Assembly (NCBI GenBank): GCA_052389435.1
Contig: JBQTIB010000140.1
Span: 1 to 18,086 of the forward strand
Direction of reading: 5' to 3'
Origin: JBQTKD01 sp052389435
GTDB lineage: Bacteria > Actinomycetota > Actinomycetes > Sporichthyales > Sporichthyaceae
DNA: 18,086 nucleotides
The notes beneath the pieces were generated by a model, which was given only the letters and a program-made list of their open reading frames with translations, had not been told where the DNA came from and did not search any database. The position numbers and the translations under genes were made by a program. Every line of letters begins with the position of its first letter. Positions within the stretch are counted from its first letter, which is position 1. Shown in pieces: positions 1-9,289 of the stretch.

Positions 1-63
1 CCCAACCGGGTGTGACCTACCACGCAGTAACAAAGAGGTTTGCCGCTGGATATACCTGTCAGT

Positions 64-99
64 AGAGGCCGCCCGTGACGTCCGCCCCGGGCGGTCTCT
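64..99. terminator. Hairpin, likely terminator
   Basis: Arms 64-75 (AGAGGCCGCCCG) and 88-99 (CGGGCGGTCTCT) pair over 12 positions with a single G-U wobble, leaving a 12-base loop. On the plus strand it is followed by GTGTTT, a weak U-rich tail. It could end a transcript entering from the left edge and could also serve as a backstop for the minus-strand gene ending at 197. Confidence 0.55.
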
Positions 100-127
100 G
101 TGTTTAAGGCGCGGCGCGAAGTGTTGA

Positions 128-157
128 GGGCGCGGCCCGCGCGCGAACGGGCCGCCC
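128..157. terminator. GC-rich hairpin downstream of the phosphodiesterase gene
   Basis: CGGCCCG at 133-139 pairs with CGGGCCG at 148-154, and GGG 128-130 pairs with CCC 155-157 across a two-base bulge. It lies about 40 bases past the minus-strand stop codon at 197. There is no U-tract, so if it terminates it is of the tail-less type common in GC-rich genomes. Confidence 0.4.
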
Positions 158-196
158 GACGATGCGCCGTCGGACGGCCGTAGGCGCTGCCCCTCG

Positions 197-1093
197 CTAG
201 TCCAGGTCGGCGAGGCGCTTGGTCACCTCGTTCAGCGCGTCGCTGAGCTTGGCCAGCGCCGCCTGCAGGTTGTTGGCCATGTACCCGTCGAGTTCGAGGC
301 CGAGCACGCTGCTCAGGCCGGTCGGGTGGCCCTCGACGACGACGACCTCCTTGCCGCGCGCCTGTGCCTTGCGCACCCGGTCCCGCGTCACCGAGGTGTC
401 GTAGGGCAGCAGCGTGTCGTACCCGGCCGACCACCCCGAGGAGCTGCCGAACAGCAGGCCCCGGCGGCCCTCGAAGCCGTACTTCTTCGCGGTCCAGAGC
501 TGGTCGCGGCTGGTGGTGATGACCGTGGACCGGTTCTTGTTGTTCAGGCCGTACTTGTTGAGCGCGTGCATCATCCGCTTCGCTTGGACCTTGGCGTACA
601 GGCCCTTCACGTGGACGTAGGCGTGCGCCTTCGGGAAGTCGCGGACCACCATCAGCGCCTCGTAGATGTTCGGCGCCTGCGAGCCGTCGTTGAGTTCGCA
701 GCGCCGGAAGGAGTCGTAGCTCATCTTCTCGACGGTGCCGCTGCAGTTGGTCGTGCGGTTGACCGTCGAGTCGTGCATGACGACCGGCTTGTCGTCCTTG
801 GTCCACCGCACGTCGAACTCGACGGCGTCCGCGCCGGAACGCAGTGCCTCCCGCAGCGCGCGCACCGAGTTCTCGGTGCCCGGACTGTCGTAGCCGCCGC
901 GGTGGCCGATCACCTGCGTGTGGTCGTCCGGGAAGCCGGAGGCGGCCATGGCCGCCGGACCCTGCACCGCGCCGCAGACGGCCACCACCGACGTCAGCGC
1001 CGCCCCAGTCGCCAACCGTCGGACGGCCGTCCGACGGGATCGGTTGATCGGATCACTCTGTCGTGCGCCACCGTTCGAGCCAGCCTGCTGCAT
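197..1093 (-). CDS. Secreted glycerophosphodiester phosphodiesterase family protein
   Basis: 298 residues. It probably hydrolyses glycerophosphodiesters to glycerol-3-phosphate and an alcohol outside the membrane. The N-terminus has two Arg pairs (SRRTAVRRLATG, about 19-30), a hydrophobic stretch (31-50) and an AMA/A-type cleavage site near 50, so Tat or Sec export is likely. The GDPD core begins at HRGG (H64, R65), followed by E74-N75, EFDV (E92, D94) and MHD (H107), matching the catalytic His pair and two metal ligands of the family. The expected third acidic ligand (E-x-K strand) reads H161-V-K163, which is unusual. The start is decided by a clear SD (GGGGAGGA) seven bases before the ATG. 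The next gene upstream on this strand is the ATPase, 179 bases away, so it probably has its own promoter. The family is clear; substrate and activity are uncertain. Confidence 0.9.
   Translation of the reverse strand: MQQAGSNGGARQSDPINRSRRTAVRRLATGAALTSVVAVCGAVQGPAAMAASGFPDDHTQVIGHRGGYDSPGTENSVRALREALRSGADAVEFDVRWTKDDKPVVMHDSTVNRTTNCSGTVEKMSYDSFRRCELNDGSQAPNIYEALMVVRDFPKAHAYVHVKGLYAKVQAKRMMHALNKYGLNNKNRSTVITTSRDQLWTAKKYGFEGRRGLLFGSSSGWSAGYDTLLPYDTSVTRDRVRKAQARGKEVVVVEGHPTGLSSVLGLELDGYMANNLQAALAKLSDALNEVTKRLADLD
1016..1037. repeat. Perfect 22-bp palindrome inside the phosphodiesterase gene
   Basis: The left half CCGTCGGACGG (1016-1026) is followed immediately by its exact reverse complement CCGTCCGACGG (1027-1037). 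It lies about 55 bases inside the coding region and encodes the two Arg pairs of the signal peptide. Its first 15 bases recur at 167-181, just past the other end of the gene. Confidence 0.9.
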
Positions 1094-1148
1094 GCTGATT
1101 TCCTCCCCAGGATCGTGTGTCTCTCAGCGATTCCAGGGTCGGCGTGCA

Positions 1149-1254
1149 CCTGCCGCGGGCAGGCCGCATACAGCGGGCTGCCGGCGGATCTTGGATTTCG
1201 AGTCCGACCAGACCGGACATTGCGCCCGGCAGGCAAAGCGTTCTCAGACCTGCC
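1149..1254. repeat. Cluster of GGCAGG/CCTGCC inverted repeats
   Basis: CCTGCC (1149-1154) and GGCAGG (1158-1163) form a 6-bp stem with a 3-base loop. GGCAGG (1228-1233) and CCTGCC (1249-1254) form a second stem with a 15-base loop. Both lie between the ATPase stop (1273) and the phosphodiesterase start (1093), upstream of the latter. They may be a terminator for the ATPase transcript, operator half-sites, or chance in GC-rich DNA. Confidence 0.4.
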
Positions 1255-1272
1255 TTTCGACCGGTCTTGACC

Positions 1273-2445
1273 TCAGCCCTCGGGCTGGCGGGCGATGAAC
1301 TCGGCCATGCCGGGGACGGTGAACGCGACGGCGCCGTGTTCCGGGGCGTAGACCAGGCCCTTCGCGATCAGGTTCGCCCGGGCAGGTCCGAGACTGCTGG
1401 CCGGGCGCCCGAGCCGAGTCGCGACGGCACCCGAGTTGGCCGATCTCCCACCCTCGGCGGCCATCGCCCGCAGATAGGCCTGCTCGGCGGGCGTGGCCCG
1501 GTCCCAGCGGGCCCGGAAGAAGCCGTTGTCCAATGCGTGCAGTCCGACGGCGGCGCCGACCCGTGCGTCGGCGAGGGTCAACGTCGGCCCGTCCGCGGCA
1601 TGCCAGGTGTCCTGTCCGAACTGCTGCAGGAAGTACGGGTAGCCCGCGGCCGCGGCCACCACGTGCGCCAACCCTGCCGGGTCCCACGCGACGCCCTCCG
1701 CCTCCGCCGGCGCACGCAGCGCGGTCACCGCCGCGAGCTCGTCGAGATGCCCGATCGGCGAGTACACGAACAGCCGCTCCGCGTAGGACTTCGCCTCGGC
1801 GAGTACGCGCGGCAGGCTCGGCAGGCCCGCGACCGCGAACGCCAGCGCCCAGCCGCGCTGGCCGCCGACGTGGGCCAGCGCACAGAGTGCCGCCAACTCC
1901 TCGGAGGTCAACTCCTGCGTTTCGTCGACGACGATCGCCAGGCCGACGCCTTCTTCCCGTGCCGCGGCCGAGACGTCGGCGACCACCTTCACCAGGTCCG
2001 TTTCCAGGACGCCGGTGTCCGCACCACCGCCGCGCGCGGCCTCGAGGTCGAGGCCGAAGCTCCAGACGCCCGAGGTGTCGTAGGAGGCCTTGAAGCTGAG
2101 CATCGTCTTGAGCGCCGCCCGCAGCCGCTCGCCCGCGGACAGGCGCGCCCGGTCGGCCATCGGCGCGTGCAGGGCCTCGCCGAGCGTGGACCGCAGCGAT
2201 GCGCCGGCGCCTCCTTCGACCTGCGCGACGATCCAGTCCCGCGCGCGGGCGGTGGCGGCGAATTCGGACAGCAGAACGGTCTTGCCAACGCCCCGCAGCC
2301 CGTAGAGCGCGTGCGGCTGACTGTCCCGGCCGCGCTCGATCCGCTCCAGCCCAACCCGCCAGGCGTCGAGTTGGGCGTCGCGCCCCGCCAACGCGGCGGG
2401 CACCCGCCCGGCGCCCGGTGCGTAGGGGTTGCGCACGGGGTCCAC
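1273..2445 (-). CDS. AAA-family ATP-binding protein (Orc/STAND-like architecture)
   Basis: 390 residues, cytoplasmic, with no signal peptide. A Walker A motif GLRGVGKT lies at 49-56 and a Walker B strand LAIVVDE at 169-175. Sensor-like and helical regions follow, and from about 310 a helical stretch (RATPAEQAYLRAMA...) resembles the winged-helix tail of AAA_16/Orc1-Cdc6-like ATPases. The N-terminal NPYxPGxGxxPxxLxGRdxxl pattern is one I associate with a widespread actinobacterial ATPase family of unknown cellular role. The start is GTG. There is no SD, but TAGACT stands exactly six bases upstream, so the mRNA is probably leaderless. It lies 76 bases downstream of gcvP on the same strand and has its own candidate promoter. 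Biological function is unknown. Confidence 0.85.
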   Translation of the reverse strand: MDPVRNPYAPGAGRVPAALAGRDAQLDAWRVGLERIERGRDSQPHALYGLRGVGKTVLLSEFAATARARDWIVAQVEGGAGASLRSTLGEALHAPMADRARLSAGERLRAALKTMLSFKASYDTSGVWSFGLDLEAARGGGADTGVLETDLVKVVADVSAAAREEGVGLAIVVDETQELTSEELAALCALAHVGGQRGWALAFAVAGLPSLPRVLAEAKSYAERLFVYSPIGHLDELAAVTALRAPAEAEGVAWDPAGLAHVVAAAAGYPYFLQQFGQDTWHAADGPTLTLADARVGAAVGLHALDNGFFRARWDRATPAEQAYLRAMAAEGGRSANSGAVATRLGRPASSLGPARANLIAKGLVYAPEHGAVAFTVPGMAEFIARQPEG

Positions 2446-2451
2446 ACCGGA

Positions 2452-2481
2452 AGTCTAAGGAACACTAACGGTGTATAGCAA
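2452..2481 (-). promoter_or_regulatory. Candidate promoter of the ATPase gene, leaderless type
   Basis: Reading the minus strand, TTGCTA (2476-2481) is followed by an 18-base spacer, then TAGACT (2452-2457), then six bases and the GTG start at 2445. The -35 matches TTGACA at four of six positions. The surrounding 2461-2490 is unusually AT-rich for the window. Confidence 0.5.
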
Positions 2482-2521
2482 TTCTTTATAGGGGGCTACA
2501 GATTGGTAGTCCCGCACCCGT

Positions 2522-5485
<2,964 letters not shown>

Positions 5486-5495
5486 AGCGCGGCAA

Positions 5496-5525
5496 AGCCT
5501 AGTTCGCCTTTCGGCCGCGTGTCGC
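5496..5525 (-). promoter_or_regulatory. Candidate gcvP promoter
   Basis: On the minus strand, GCGACA (5520-5525) and TAGGCT (5496-5501) are separated by 18 bases. Transcription would start about four bases before the ATG at 5485, giving an almost leaderless message. The site lies in the 54-base gap behind the lipoprotein gene, so gcvP need not depend on that gene's promoter. Confidence 0.45.
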
Positions 5526-5539
5526 GACCCGGGTCTCAC

Positions 5540-6142
5540 TCAGCTTTTGTCGATCAGCGTCTTGGGGAAGTACTCGCGGATCTTCCAGGAGTTCGCGGTG
5601 GCGTCCCAGAGCAGTTGGACGTAGAACTCCTCGCCGGTGGCCGCGCCGGAACTGAAAGACGTGCTGCCGTCGAGGTTCTTGTAGCTGATCTTCTCCTTTG
5701 CCAAGGTCAGCTCGACGGTCGTCAGCGTCGCGGTGCTGTTGGCGATCTTCAGCTTGCTGACCGACAGGTCCCCGCCCTCGGCCCGCTGGCGGCTGATCGT
5801 GAAGTACGCGATGTCCCCGACGGTCGCCCGGCAGGCCACGCAGAGCGGGTCGCTCACCTCGACGAGCTTTTCGAGCTTGCCTTGCGTCTGCGCCTCGTTG
5901 ACGACGGTCTCGAAGAAGTACTCCGCGAACTCCTTGGCGCCCTCGTCGTTCTTCTTGGTCGCGGCGTCCGGCGCGGAGGCCAGCGTCGGCTCCGGAGTGC
6001 TCGACGCGGTCGGGCCGGGCGGGGGCGCCTCGACGCCGCTGAGCGGGTCCTTCTCCTCCCCGCCGCAGGCGGCCAGGGAGAACAGCACGGCGGCGGACGC
6101 GACGACGGCAACGGCACGGCGGGAGGTTCGAAGGCTCAGCAC
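5540..6142 (-). CDS. DUF6318-like lipoprotein
   Basis: 200 residues from the GTG start. The signal is LSLRTSRR, then a hydrophobic run and the lipobox LAAC with the lipidated Cys at 26. A Pro/Thr/Ala-rich tether (about 35-62) follows, then a domain beginning GAKEFAEYFFETV with a C101-V-A-C104 pair and ending in a beta-rich WDATANSWKIREY segment. This pattern fits the actinobacterial DUF6318 lipoprotein family; its function is unknown. The frame is open to a TTG at 6202 with an ATG at 6175. I prefer GTG 6142 because it gives a compact signal peptide and TACGCT sits exactly six bases upstream (leaderless). ATG 6175 remains possible. It should be anchored on the outer face of the membrane. gcvP lies 54 bases downstream, with no evident functional link. 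Confidence 0.8.
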   Translation of the reverse strand: MLSLRTSRRAVAVVASAAVLFSLAACGGEEKDPLSGVEAPPPGPTASSTPEPTLASAPDAATKKNDEGAKEFAEYFFETVVNEAQTQGKLEKLVEVSDPLCVACRATVGDIAYFTISRQRAEGGDLSVSKLKIANSTATLTTVELTLAKEKISYKNLDGSTSFSSGAATGEEFYVQLLWDATANSWKIREYFPKTLIDKS

Positions 6143-6148
6143 AAGATC

Positions 6149-6154
6149 AGCGTA
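6149..6154 (-). promoter_or_regulatory. -10 box of the lipoprotein gene (leaderless)
   Basis: TACGCT on the minus strand, then six bases, then GTG at 6142. No convincing -35 hexamer was found at 17-18 bases. This box is the main reason for preferring the 6142 start. Confidence 0.4.
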
Positions 6155-6318
6155 AGACGGCGCACGCCCGGACATCTCGGACTCGCCCACGAACACAGCC
6201 AAACGAAAGGCCCGCGACGTTCGGTCCTCACGGGCGAGCCCGAGGCCTGCCGGAAAGCGGGACGAACTGGACCCAGGCCGCGAACGGCGGCCGACGTCGG
6301 CGTCGCGCGCGAGTTCTC

Positions 6319-6365
6319 GGTCGCGGTCGCGGTCGCGGTCGCGGTCGCGGTCGCGGTCGCGGTCG
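6319..6365. repeat. Hexanucleotide tandem repeat, GGTCGC x about 7.8
   Basis: Seven exact copies of GGTCGC run from 6319 to 6360, and a partial copy GGTCG follows. It lies outside genes, about 177 bases upstream of the lipoprotein start and 110 bases past the hydratase stop codon. Perfect repeats of this length often vary in copy number by slippage. Confidence 0.97.
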
Positions 6366-6374
6366 GACGGCGAT

Positions 6375-6403
6375 GACTGTGGAGGCTGTCAGCCCCCACA
6401 GTC
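6375..6403. terminator. Strong hairpin, likely terminator of the hydratase/LivG transcript
   Basis: GACTGTGG (6375-6382) pairs with CCACAGTC (6396-6403). After one mismatch GGCT (6384-6387) pairs with AGCC (6391-6394), around a three-base loop. It lies 71 bases beyond the minus-strand stop codon at 6474. No U-tract follows on either strand. Confidence 0.6.
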
Positions 6404-6473
6404 GTGTCTTCGCGCCCGATGCGGCCATTTCTTCGCGCGGCGTGACGGAGGGAAGGGGACCCGGGGGCGGGCG

Positions 6474-7268
6474 TCAGCGGCCTGTGAAGCGGGCGGGGCG
6501 TCGCTCCAGGAAAGCGCTCACGCCCTCGGCGAAGTCGGCCGTTGCGGCCTGCTCCTGCTGACGCTCCGCTTCCTCGCGCAGCTGAGCGGCGAGGTTGGCC
6601 TGCGCGCTCTCGCGCAGGATCCGCTTGATGCCGGTGATCGCGAGGGTCGGCGCGGCGGCCAGGCGCTGCGCCAGGGCCATCGCCGCCTCGTGGACCTCGG
6701 CGTCGGGGTGGACGGCGTTGACCAGTCCCCAGTCCAGCGCCTTCGCGGCCGGCAGTTTCTCTCCGAGCATGGCCAACTCGGCGGCCCTGGCCAGGCCGAC
6801 CCGCTCGGCCAGGTAGCGCAGCGCGCCGCCGTCGGGGATCAGCCCGATGTTCACGAACGCCATCAGCAGGTAGCTGGACTCGGCCGCGACGACCAGGTCG
6901 CAGGACAGCGCGAGCGAGGCCCCGATGCCCGCGGCGGCGCCGTGGACGCCGGCCACGAACGGCTTCGGCGATTCGCGGACCTCCAGCAGCAGCGGGTTGA
7001 ACAGGTCGTTGAGGCGCCCGTAGAGGTCCGGGGACCCGGAGGCCAGCAGGTCGACGGCCCCGGCGAGGTCGGCGCCGGCGGAGAACCCGCGGCCCGCTCC
7101 GGTGATCAGCACCGAGCGGACCTCGGGGTCCTTGCTCGCCTGCGCGATCGCGGCGCGCATCTCGTGGCCGAACGCGACGTTCCAGGAGTTCAGGACGTCG
7201 GGCCGGTTCAGTTCGATGTGCTCGACGCCGCCGTCTCGCGCGACCCGGATCGTCTCGTAGCTCGACAA
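6474..7268 (-). CDS. Enoyl-CoA hydratase/isomerase family protein, PaaG-like
   Basis: 264 residues, a crotonase fold acting on acyl-CoA thioesters in the cytoplasm. The oxyanion-hole segments are GFSAGADL (61-68) and HGAAAGIGASLAL (109-121). By hand alignment, the two Glu residues that catalyse hydration in classical enoyl-CoA hydratases are replaced (S118 and F138). The segment AFVNIGLIPDGG (137-148) resembles PaaG-type isomerases, in which the Asp of this motif (here D146) is the likely base. An isomerase, for example acting on unsaturated or epoxy-acyl-CoA, therefore fits better than a hydratase. The start is a TTG with GAGAGGG upstream; no later ATG keeps the first beta strand. The gene follows livG-like by 16 bases and is probably co-transcribed with it. 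Substrate unknown. Confidence 0.88.
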   Translation of the reverse strand: MSSYETIRVARDGGVEHIELNRPDVLNSWNVAFGHEMRAAIAQASKDPEVRSVLITGAGRGFSAGADLAGAVDLLASGSPDLYGRLNDLFNPLLLEVRESPKPFVAGVHGAAAGIGASLALSCDLVVAAESSYLLMAFVNIGLIPDGGALRYLAERVGLARAAELAMLGEKLPAAKALDWGLVNAVHPDAEVHEAAMALAQRLAAAPTLAITGIKRILRESAQANLAAQLREEAERQQEQAATADFAEGVSAFLERRPARFTGR

Positions 7269-7284
7269 CTGACGCCCTCTCAGC

Positions 7285-8094
7285 TCAGGAGGCGACCTGG
7301 TCGTCGCCGTCGACGGCGTCCTCGACGGCCTCGCTGCCCAGGTACGCCGCGCGCACCAGGTCGCTGGTGCCGACCTCGCGCGGCGTGCCCTCGAAGATCG
7401 GCTTGCCGAAGTCGAGGACGTGGATGTAGTCGCACACGCTCATGACCAGGGCCATGTCGTGCTCGACGAGCAGGATCCCGATCCCGCGGTCGTCGACGAG
7501 CTGACGCAGGATCACGCCGAACTTCTCCGTCTCGGCCTTGTCCAAGCCGCTGGAGGGCTCGTCGAGCAGCATGACCTGGAAACCGCCCGCGATGCAGCGG
7601 GCGAGTTCCACCAGCCGGCGCTGGCCGGTCGAGAGGTCCGCGGGGCGACGGTTGGCGAGGGCCTCGATGCCGCAGGCCGCGATGGCGCCCTCGACGGCCT
7701 CGGCGACCAGCGCGGCGTCGGTGCGCTTGCCGAACAGGTGCCGCCACGGCTTCGATCCGGCCAGGCCCGCCTCGCGGCCGAGCGAAACGTTGTCCCGGAC
7801 GGTCAGGGAGTCGAACAGTTCCATGCGCTGGAAGGTGCGGCCGAGGCCGCGCAGCGCCCGGGCGTGCGGCGGCTTGGCGGTGACGTCCTCGCCGAAGAGA
7901 CAGACCGTCCCCTCGGTGGGCCGCAGCAGGCCGGAGCAGGCGTTGAAGGTCGTGGTCTTGCCGGCGCCGTTCGGGCCGATCAGGCCCGTGATCCGGCCCT
8001 TGGGGGCGTCGAGGGAGATCTTGTCCACGGCCAGGTGCCCGCCGTAGCGCACGGACACGTCGCGGACCGAGAGACCGTCGGAGGACTGCGCCAT
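7285..8094 (-). CDS. Branched-chain amino acid-type ABC transporter ATPase (LivG-like)
   Basis: 269 residues, a single nucleotide-binding domain. Walker A GPNGAGKT is at 40-47, the Q-loop Gln at 89, the signature LSTGQ at 154-158 (LSGGQ in most ABC proteins), Walker B VMLLDEP at 174-180 and the H-loop His at 212. The long insertion between the Q-loop and signature and the C-terminal DFGKPIFEGTPREV segment are typical of the LivG/BraF class of hydrophobic amino-acid importers. No LivF partner, permease or binding protein is in the window, so partners must be encoded elsewhere. The LivG class also includes transporters for other carboxylates, so the cargo is open. It is the first gene of a two-gene unit with the PaaG-like protein and is divergent from the MaoC gene, which suggests a role in uptake of a compound degraded as a CoA ester. 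Confidence 0.88.
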   Translation of the reverse strand: MAQSSDGLSVRDVSVRYGGHLAVDKISLDAPKGRITGLIGPNGAGKTTTFNACSGLLRPTEGTVCLFGEDVTAKPPHARALRGLGRTFQRMELFDSLTVRDNVSLGREAGLAGSKPWRHLFGKRTDAALVAEAVEGAIAACGIEALANRRPADLSTGQRRLVELARCIAGGFQVMLLDEPSSGLDKAETEKFGVILRQLVDDRGIGILLVEHDMALVMSVCDYIHVLDFGKPIFEGTPREVGTSDLVRAAYLGSEAVEDAVDGDDQVAS

Positions 8095-8131
8095 GGGTCC
8101 ACCATTCGAAGCGACCGGTACGGGCCCGTTC

Positions 8132-8159
8132 AGCCTACCTCCGGGGGGCTTGATCCCAA
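8132..8159 (-). promoter_or_regulatory. Candidate promoter of the livG-like/hydratase pair
   Basis: On the minus strand, TTGGGA (8154-8159), a 16-base spacer and TAGGCT (8132-8137). Transcription would start about 30 bases before the ATG at 8094. It overlaps the region just upstream of the divergent MaoC gene, so the two directions could be regulated together. Confidence 0.45.
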
Positions 8160-8162
8160 CCG

Positions 8163-8168
8163 TACGCT
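8163..8168 (+). promoter_or_regulatory. -10 box of the MaoC gene (leaderless)
   Basis: TACGCT stands six bases (all pyrimidine) before the ATG at 8175. There is no Shine-Dalgarno sequence and no clear -35 hexamer. The same six letters at the same distance precede the lipoprotein gene start at 6142. Confidence 0.4.
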
Positions 8169-8174
8169 TCCCCC

Positions 8175-8627
8175 ATGCGTACCTTCGAGAATGTCGACGA
8201 CTTCATTGGCGCAGCCGGAAGCGAACTCGGAGCCTCGGACTGGGTGAGCATCGATCAGAAGCGGATCGACGCCTTCGCCGAGGCCACCGGGGACCACCAG
8301 TGGATCCACGTCGATCCCGAGCGAGCCGCGGCGGGACCGTTCCGCACCACGATCGCCCACGGGCTGCTCACCCTGTCCATCTACGGCGGGCTGATCGGCA
8401 CGATCTACGAGCTCAAGGGCGTCAAAATGGGGGTGAACTACGGCCTGAACAAGGTCCGGTTCCCCGCTCCGGTGCCGGTGGACTCCGAGGTGCGCCTCGT
8501 GCTTTCCCTCGGCGAGGTGACGCGGCTCGAGGGAGCCGTGCAGGCCACCATGCCGGGGATCATCGAGCTCCGCGGCGGCACGAAGCCGGCGTGCGTGCTC
8601 GAGGGCGTCGTCCGCTACGTCCTCTAG
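8175..8627 (+). CDS. MaoC-like (R)-enoyl-CoA hydratase
   Basis: 150 residues, a single hot-dog domain. The hydratase-2 motif FAEATGDHQWIHVDPERA spans 34-51, with the catalytic dyad D40 and H45 in the expected places. Downstream GPFRTTIAHGLLTLS and the YGLNKVRFPAPVPVDSEVR segment are characteristic of bacterial MaoC-type hydratases. It hydrates trans-2-enoyl-CoA to the (R)-3-hydroxy product in the cytoplasm; chain length cannot be told. The ATG start gives a normal N-terminus and has no SD, in keeping with a leaderless message. It is transcribed away from the livG-like pair from an 80-base shared gap and converges on the aldolase gene with only 10 bases between stop codons. Confidence 0.92.
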   Translation: MRTFENVDDFIGAAGSELGASDWVSIDQKRIDAFAEATGDHQWIHVDPERAAAGPFRTTIAHGLLTLSIYGGLIGTIYELKGVKMGVNYGLNKVRFPAPVPVDSEVRLVLSLGEVTRLEGAVQATMPGIIELRGGTKPACVLEGVVRYVL

Positions 8628-8630
8628 GTT

Positions 8631-8645
8631 CTGACCGCTAGTCAG
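8631..8645. terminator. Small hairpin between convergent genes
   Basis: CTGAC (8631-8635) and GTCAG (8641-8645) flank a five-base loop that contains the aldolase stop codon. With only 10 bases between the two genes, it is the only candidate for a two-way terminator. The stem is short and there is no U-tract. Confidence 0.3.
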
Positions 8646-9285
8646 GTCGCGCCGCGCGGTAGGCGCCGAGGTCCGCGCGGGCCCGCGCCAACTCCTGCGC
8701 GCCCAACGTCTTGGGCGTGCCGGCGGCGGCCGCGCGCAGGTAGACCTCGCACAGCCATTCGAGGGTGAGCGCCGCCTCGACCGCGCTGGGCAGGTCCGGG
8801 CCGACGGCGACCGCGCCGTGGTTGGCGAGCAGCGCGGCGCGGGAGTCCCCCAGCGCGTGCACCGCTCCCTCGGCCAGTTCCAGCGACCCGAACGGGGCGT
8901 AGGGCGCGACGCGCACGCCTGCGCCGAACGAGGCGATGTAGTAGTGGATTGCGGGAAGCTCCTCGACCAGCGTCGACACCGCGACCGCGGCGGGCGAGTG
9001 CGTGTGCACGATCGCACCGGCGGACGTCGCGGCGTAGACCGCCAGGTGCAGCGGCAGCTCCGAGGACGGCGCGAGCGGCGCCTGGAGCACGGAGCCGTCG
9101 CTGCCGTGCACGGCGATCAACTGGGACCGCAGCGATCCGCACGAGACGCCGCGGGGCGTGATGGCGATCCTGTCGCCGGAGCGCACGCTGAGGTTGCCCG
9201 ACGTGCCGGGCACCAGACCCGCCCGGGACAGTTGACCGCCGGCCTCGACGAGCGCCTCGCGCGCGTTCGCCAGAAGCTCGGTCAT
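8638..9285 (-). CDS. Class II aldolase/adducin family protein
   Basis: 215 residues, a zinc-dependent aldolase of the fuculose-phosphate aldolase/ribulose-phosphate epimerase fold. The N-terminal GNLSVRSGDRIAITPRGV segment (30-47) binds the phosphate end in relatives. The catalytic Glu is E76 (PSSELPLH). The zinc ligands are H94 and H96 (HTHS) and H156 (NHG), all spaced as in FucA. It should split a ketose-phosphate into DHAP and an aldehyde, but adducin-like members include other lyases, epimerases and decarboxylases, so the substrate is not known. The ATG lies only four bases after the ideR stop codon, so the two are surely one transcript and translation may be coupled. No sugar kinase, isomerase or sugar regulator is nearby. 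Confidence 0.9.
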   Translation of the reverse strand: MTELLANAREALVEAGGQLSRAGLVPGTSGNLSVRSGDRIAITPRGVSCGSLRSQLIAVHGSDGSVLQAPLAPSSELPLHLAVYAATSAGAIVHTHSPAAVAVSTLVEELPAIHYYIASFGAGVRVAPYAPFGSLELAEGAVHALGDSRAALLANHGAVAVGPDLPSAVEAALTLEWLCEVYLRAAAAGTPKTLGAQELARARADLGAYRAARPD

Positions 9286-9289
9286 CGCG

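Larger units (their letters stand above)
1..196. other. Intergenic region with stacked hairpins, no supported gene
   Basis: No reading frame here can be supported as a gene. The plus strand has an in-frame stop near 61-63 and another near 124-126, so any gene entering from the left edge ends here. The first 60 bases are less GC-rich than the rest. Three inverted repeats follow one another (64-99, 128-157, 156-173), which suits a terminator zone between a transcript arriving from the left and the minus-strand phosphodiesterase gene ending at 197. The stretch also holds a 15-base copy (167-181) of sequence found inside the start of that gene. Confidence 0.6.
6143..6473. other. Non-coding gap with tandem repeat and hairpin
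   Basis: Between the lipoprotein start and the end of the enoyl-CoA hydratase/isomerase gene I see no supportable gene. The open frames here are produced by the hexanucleotide repeat (runs of Val-Ala or Arg-Pro). The stretch contains the lipoprotein promoter near 6150, a tandem repeat (6319-6365) and a strong hairpin (6375-6403). Confidence 0.7.

Noticed and set aside
1..63. Possible C-terminal end of a plus-strand gene entering from the left edge
   Set aside because: A frame ending at TAG 61-63 just before a hairpin is suggestive, but only about 20 codons are visible and the composition is not informative.
6136..6428. Open frames made of Val-Ala or Arg-Pro runs
   Set aside because: They are produced by the hexanucleotide tandem repeat and have no start signal or homology.
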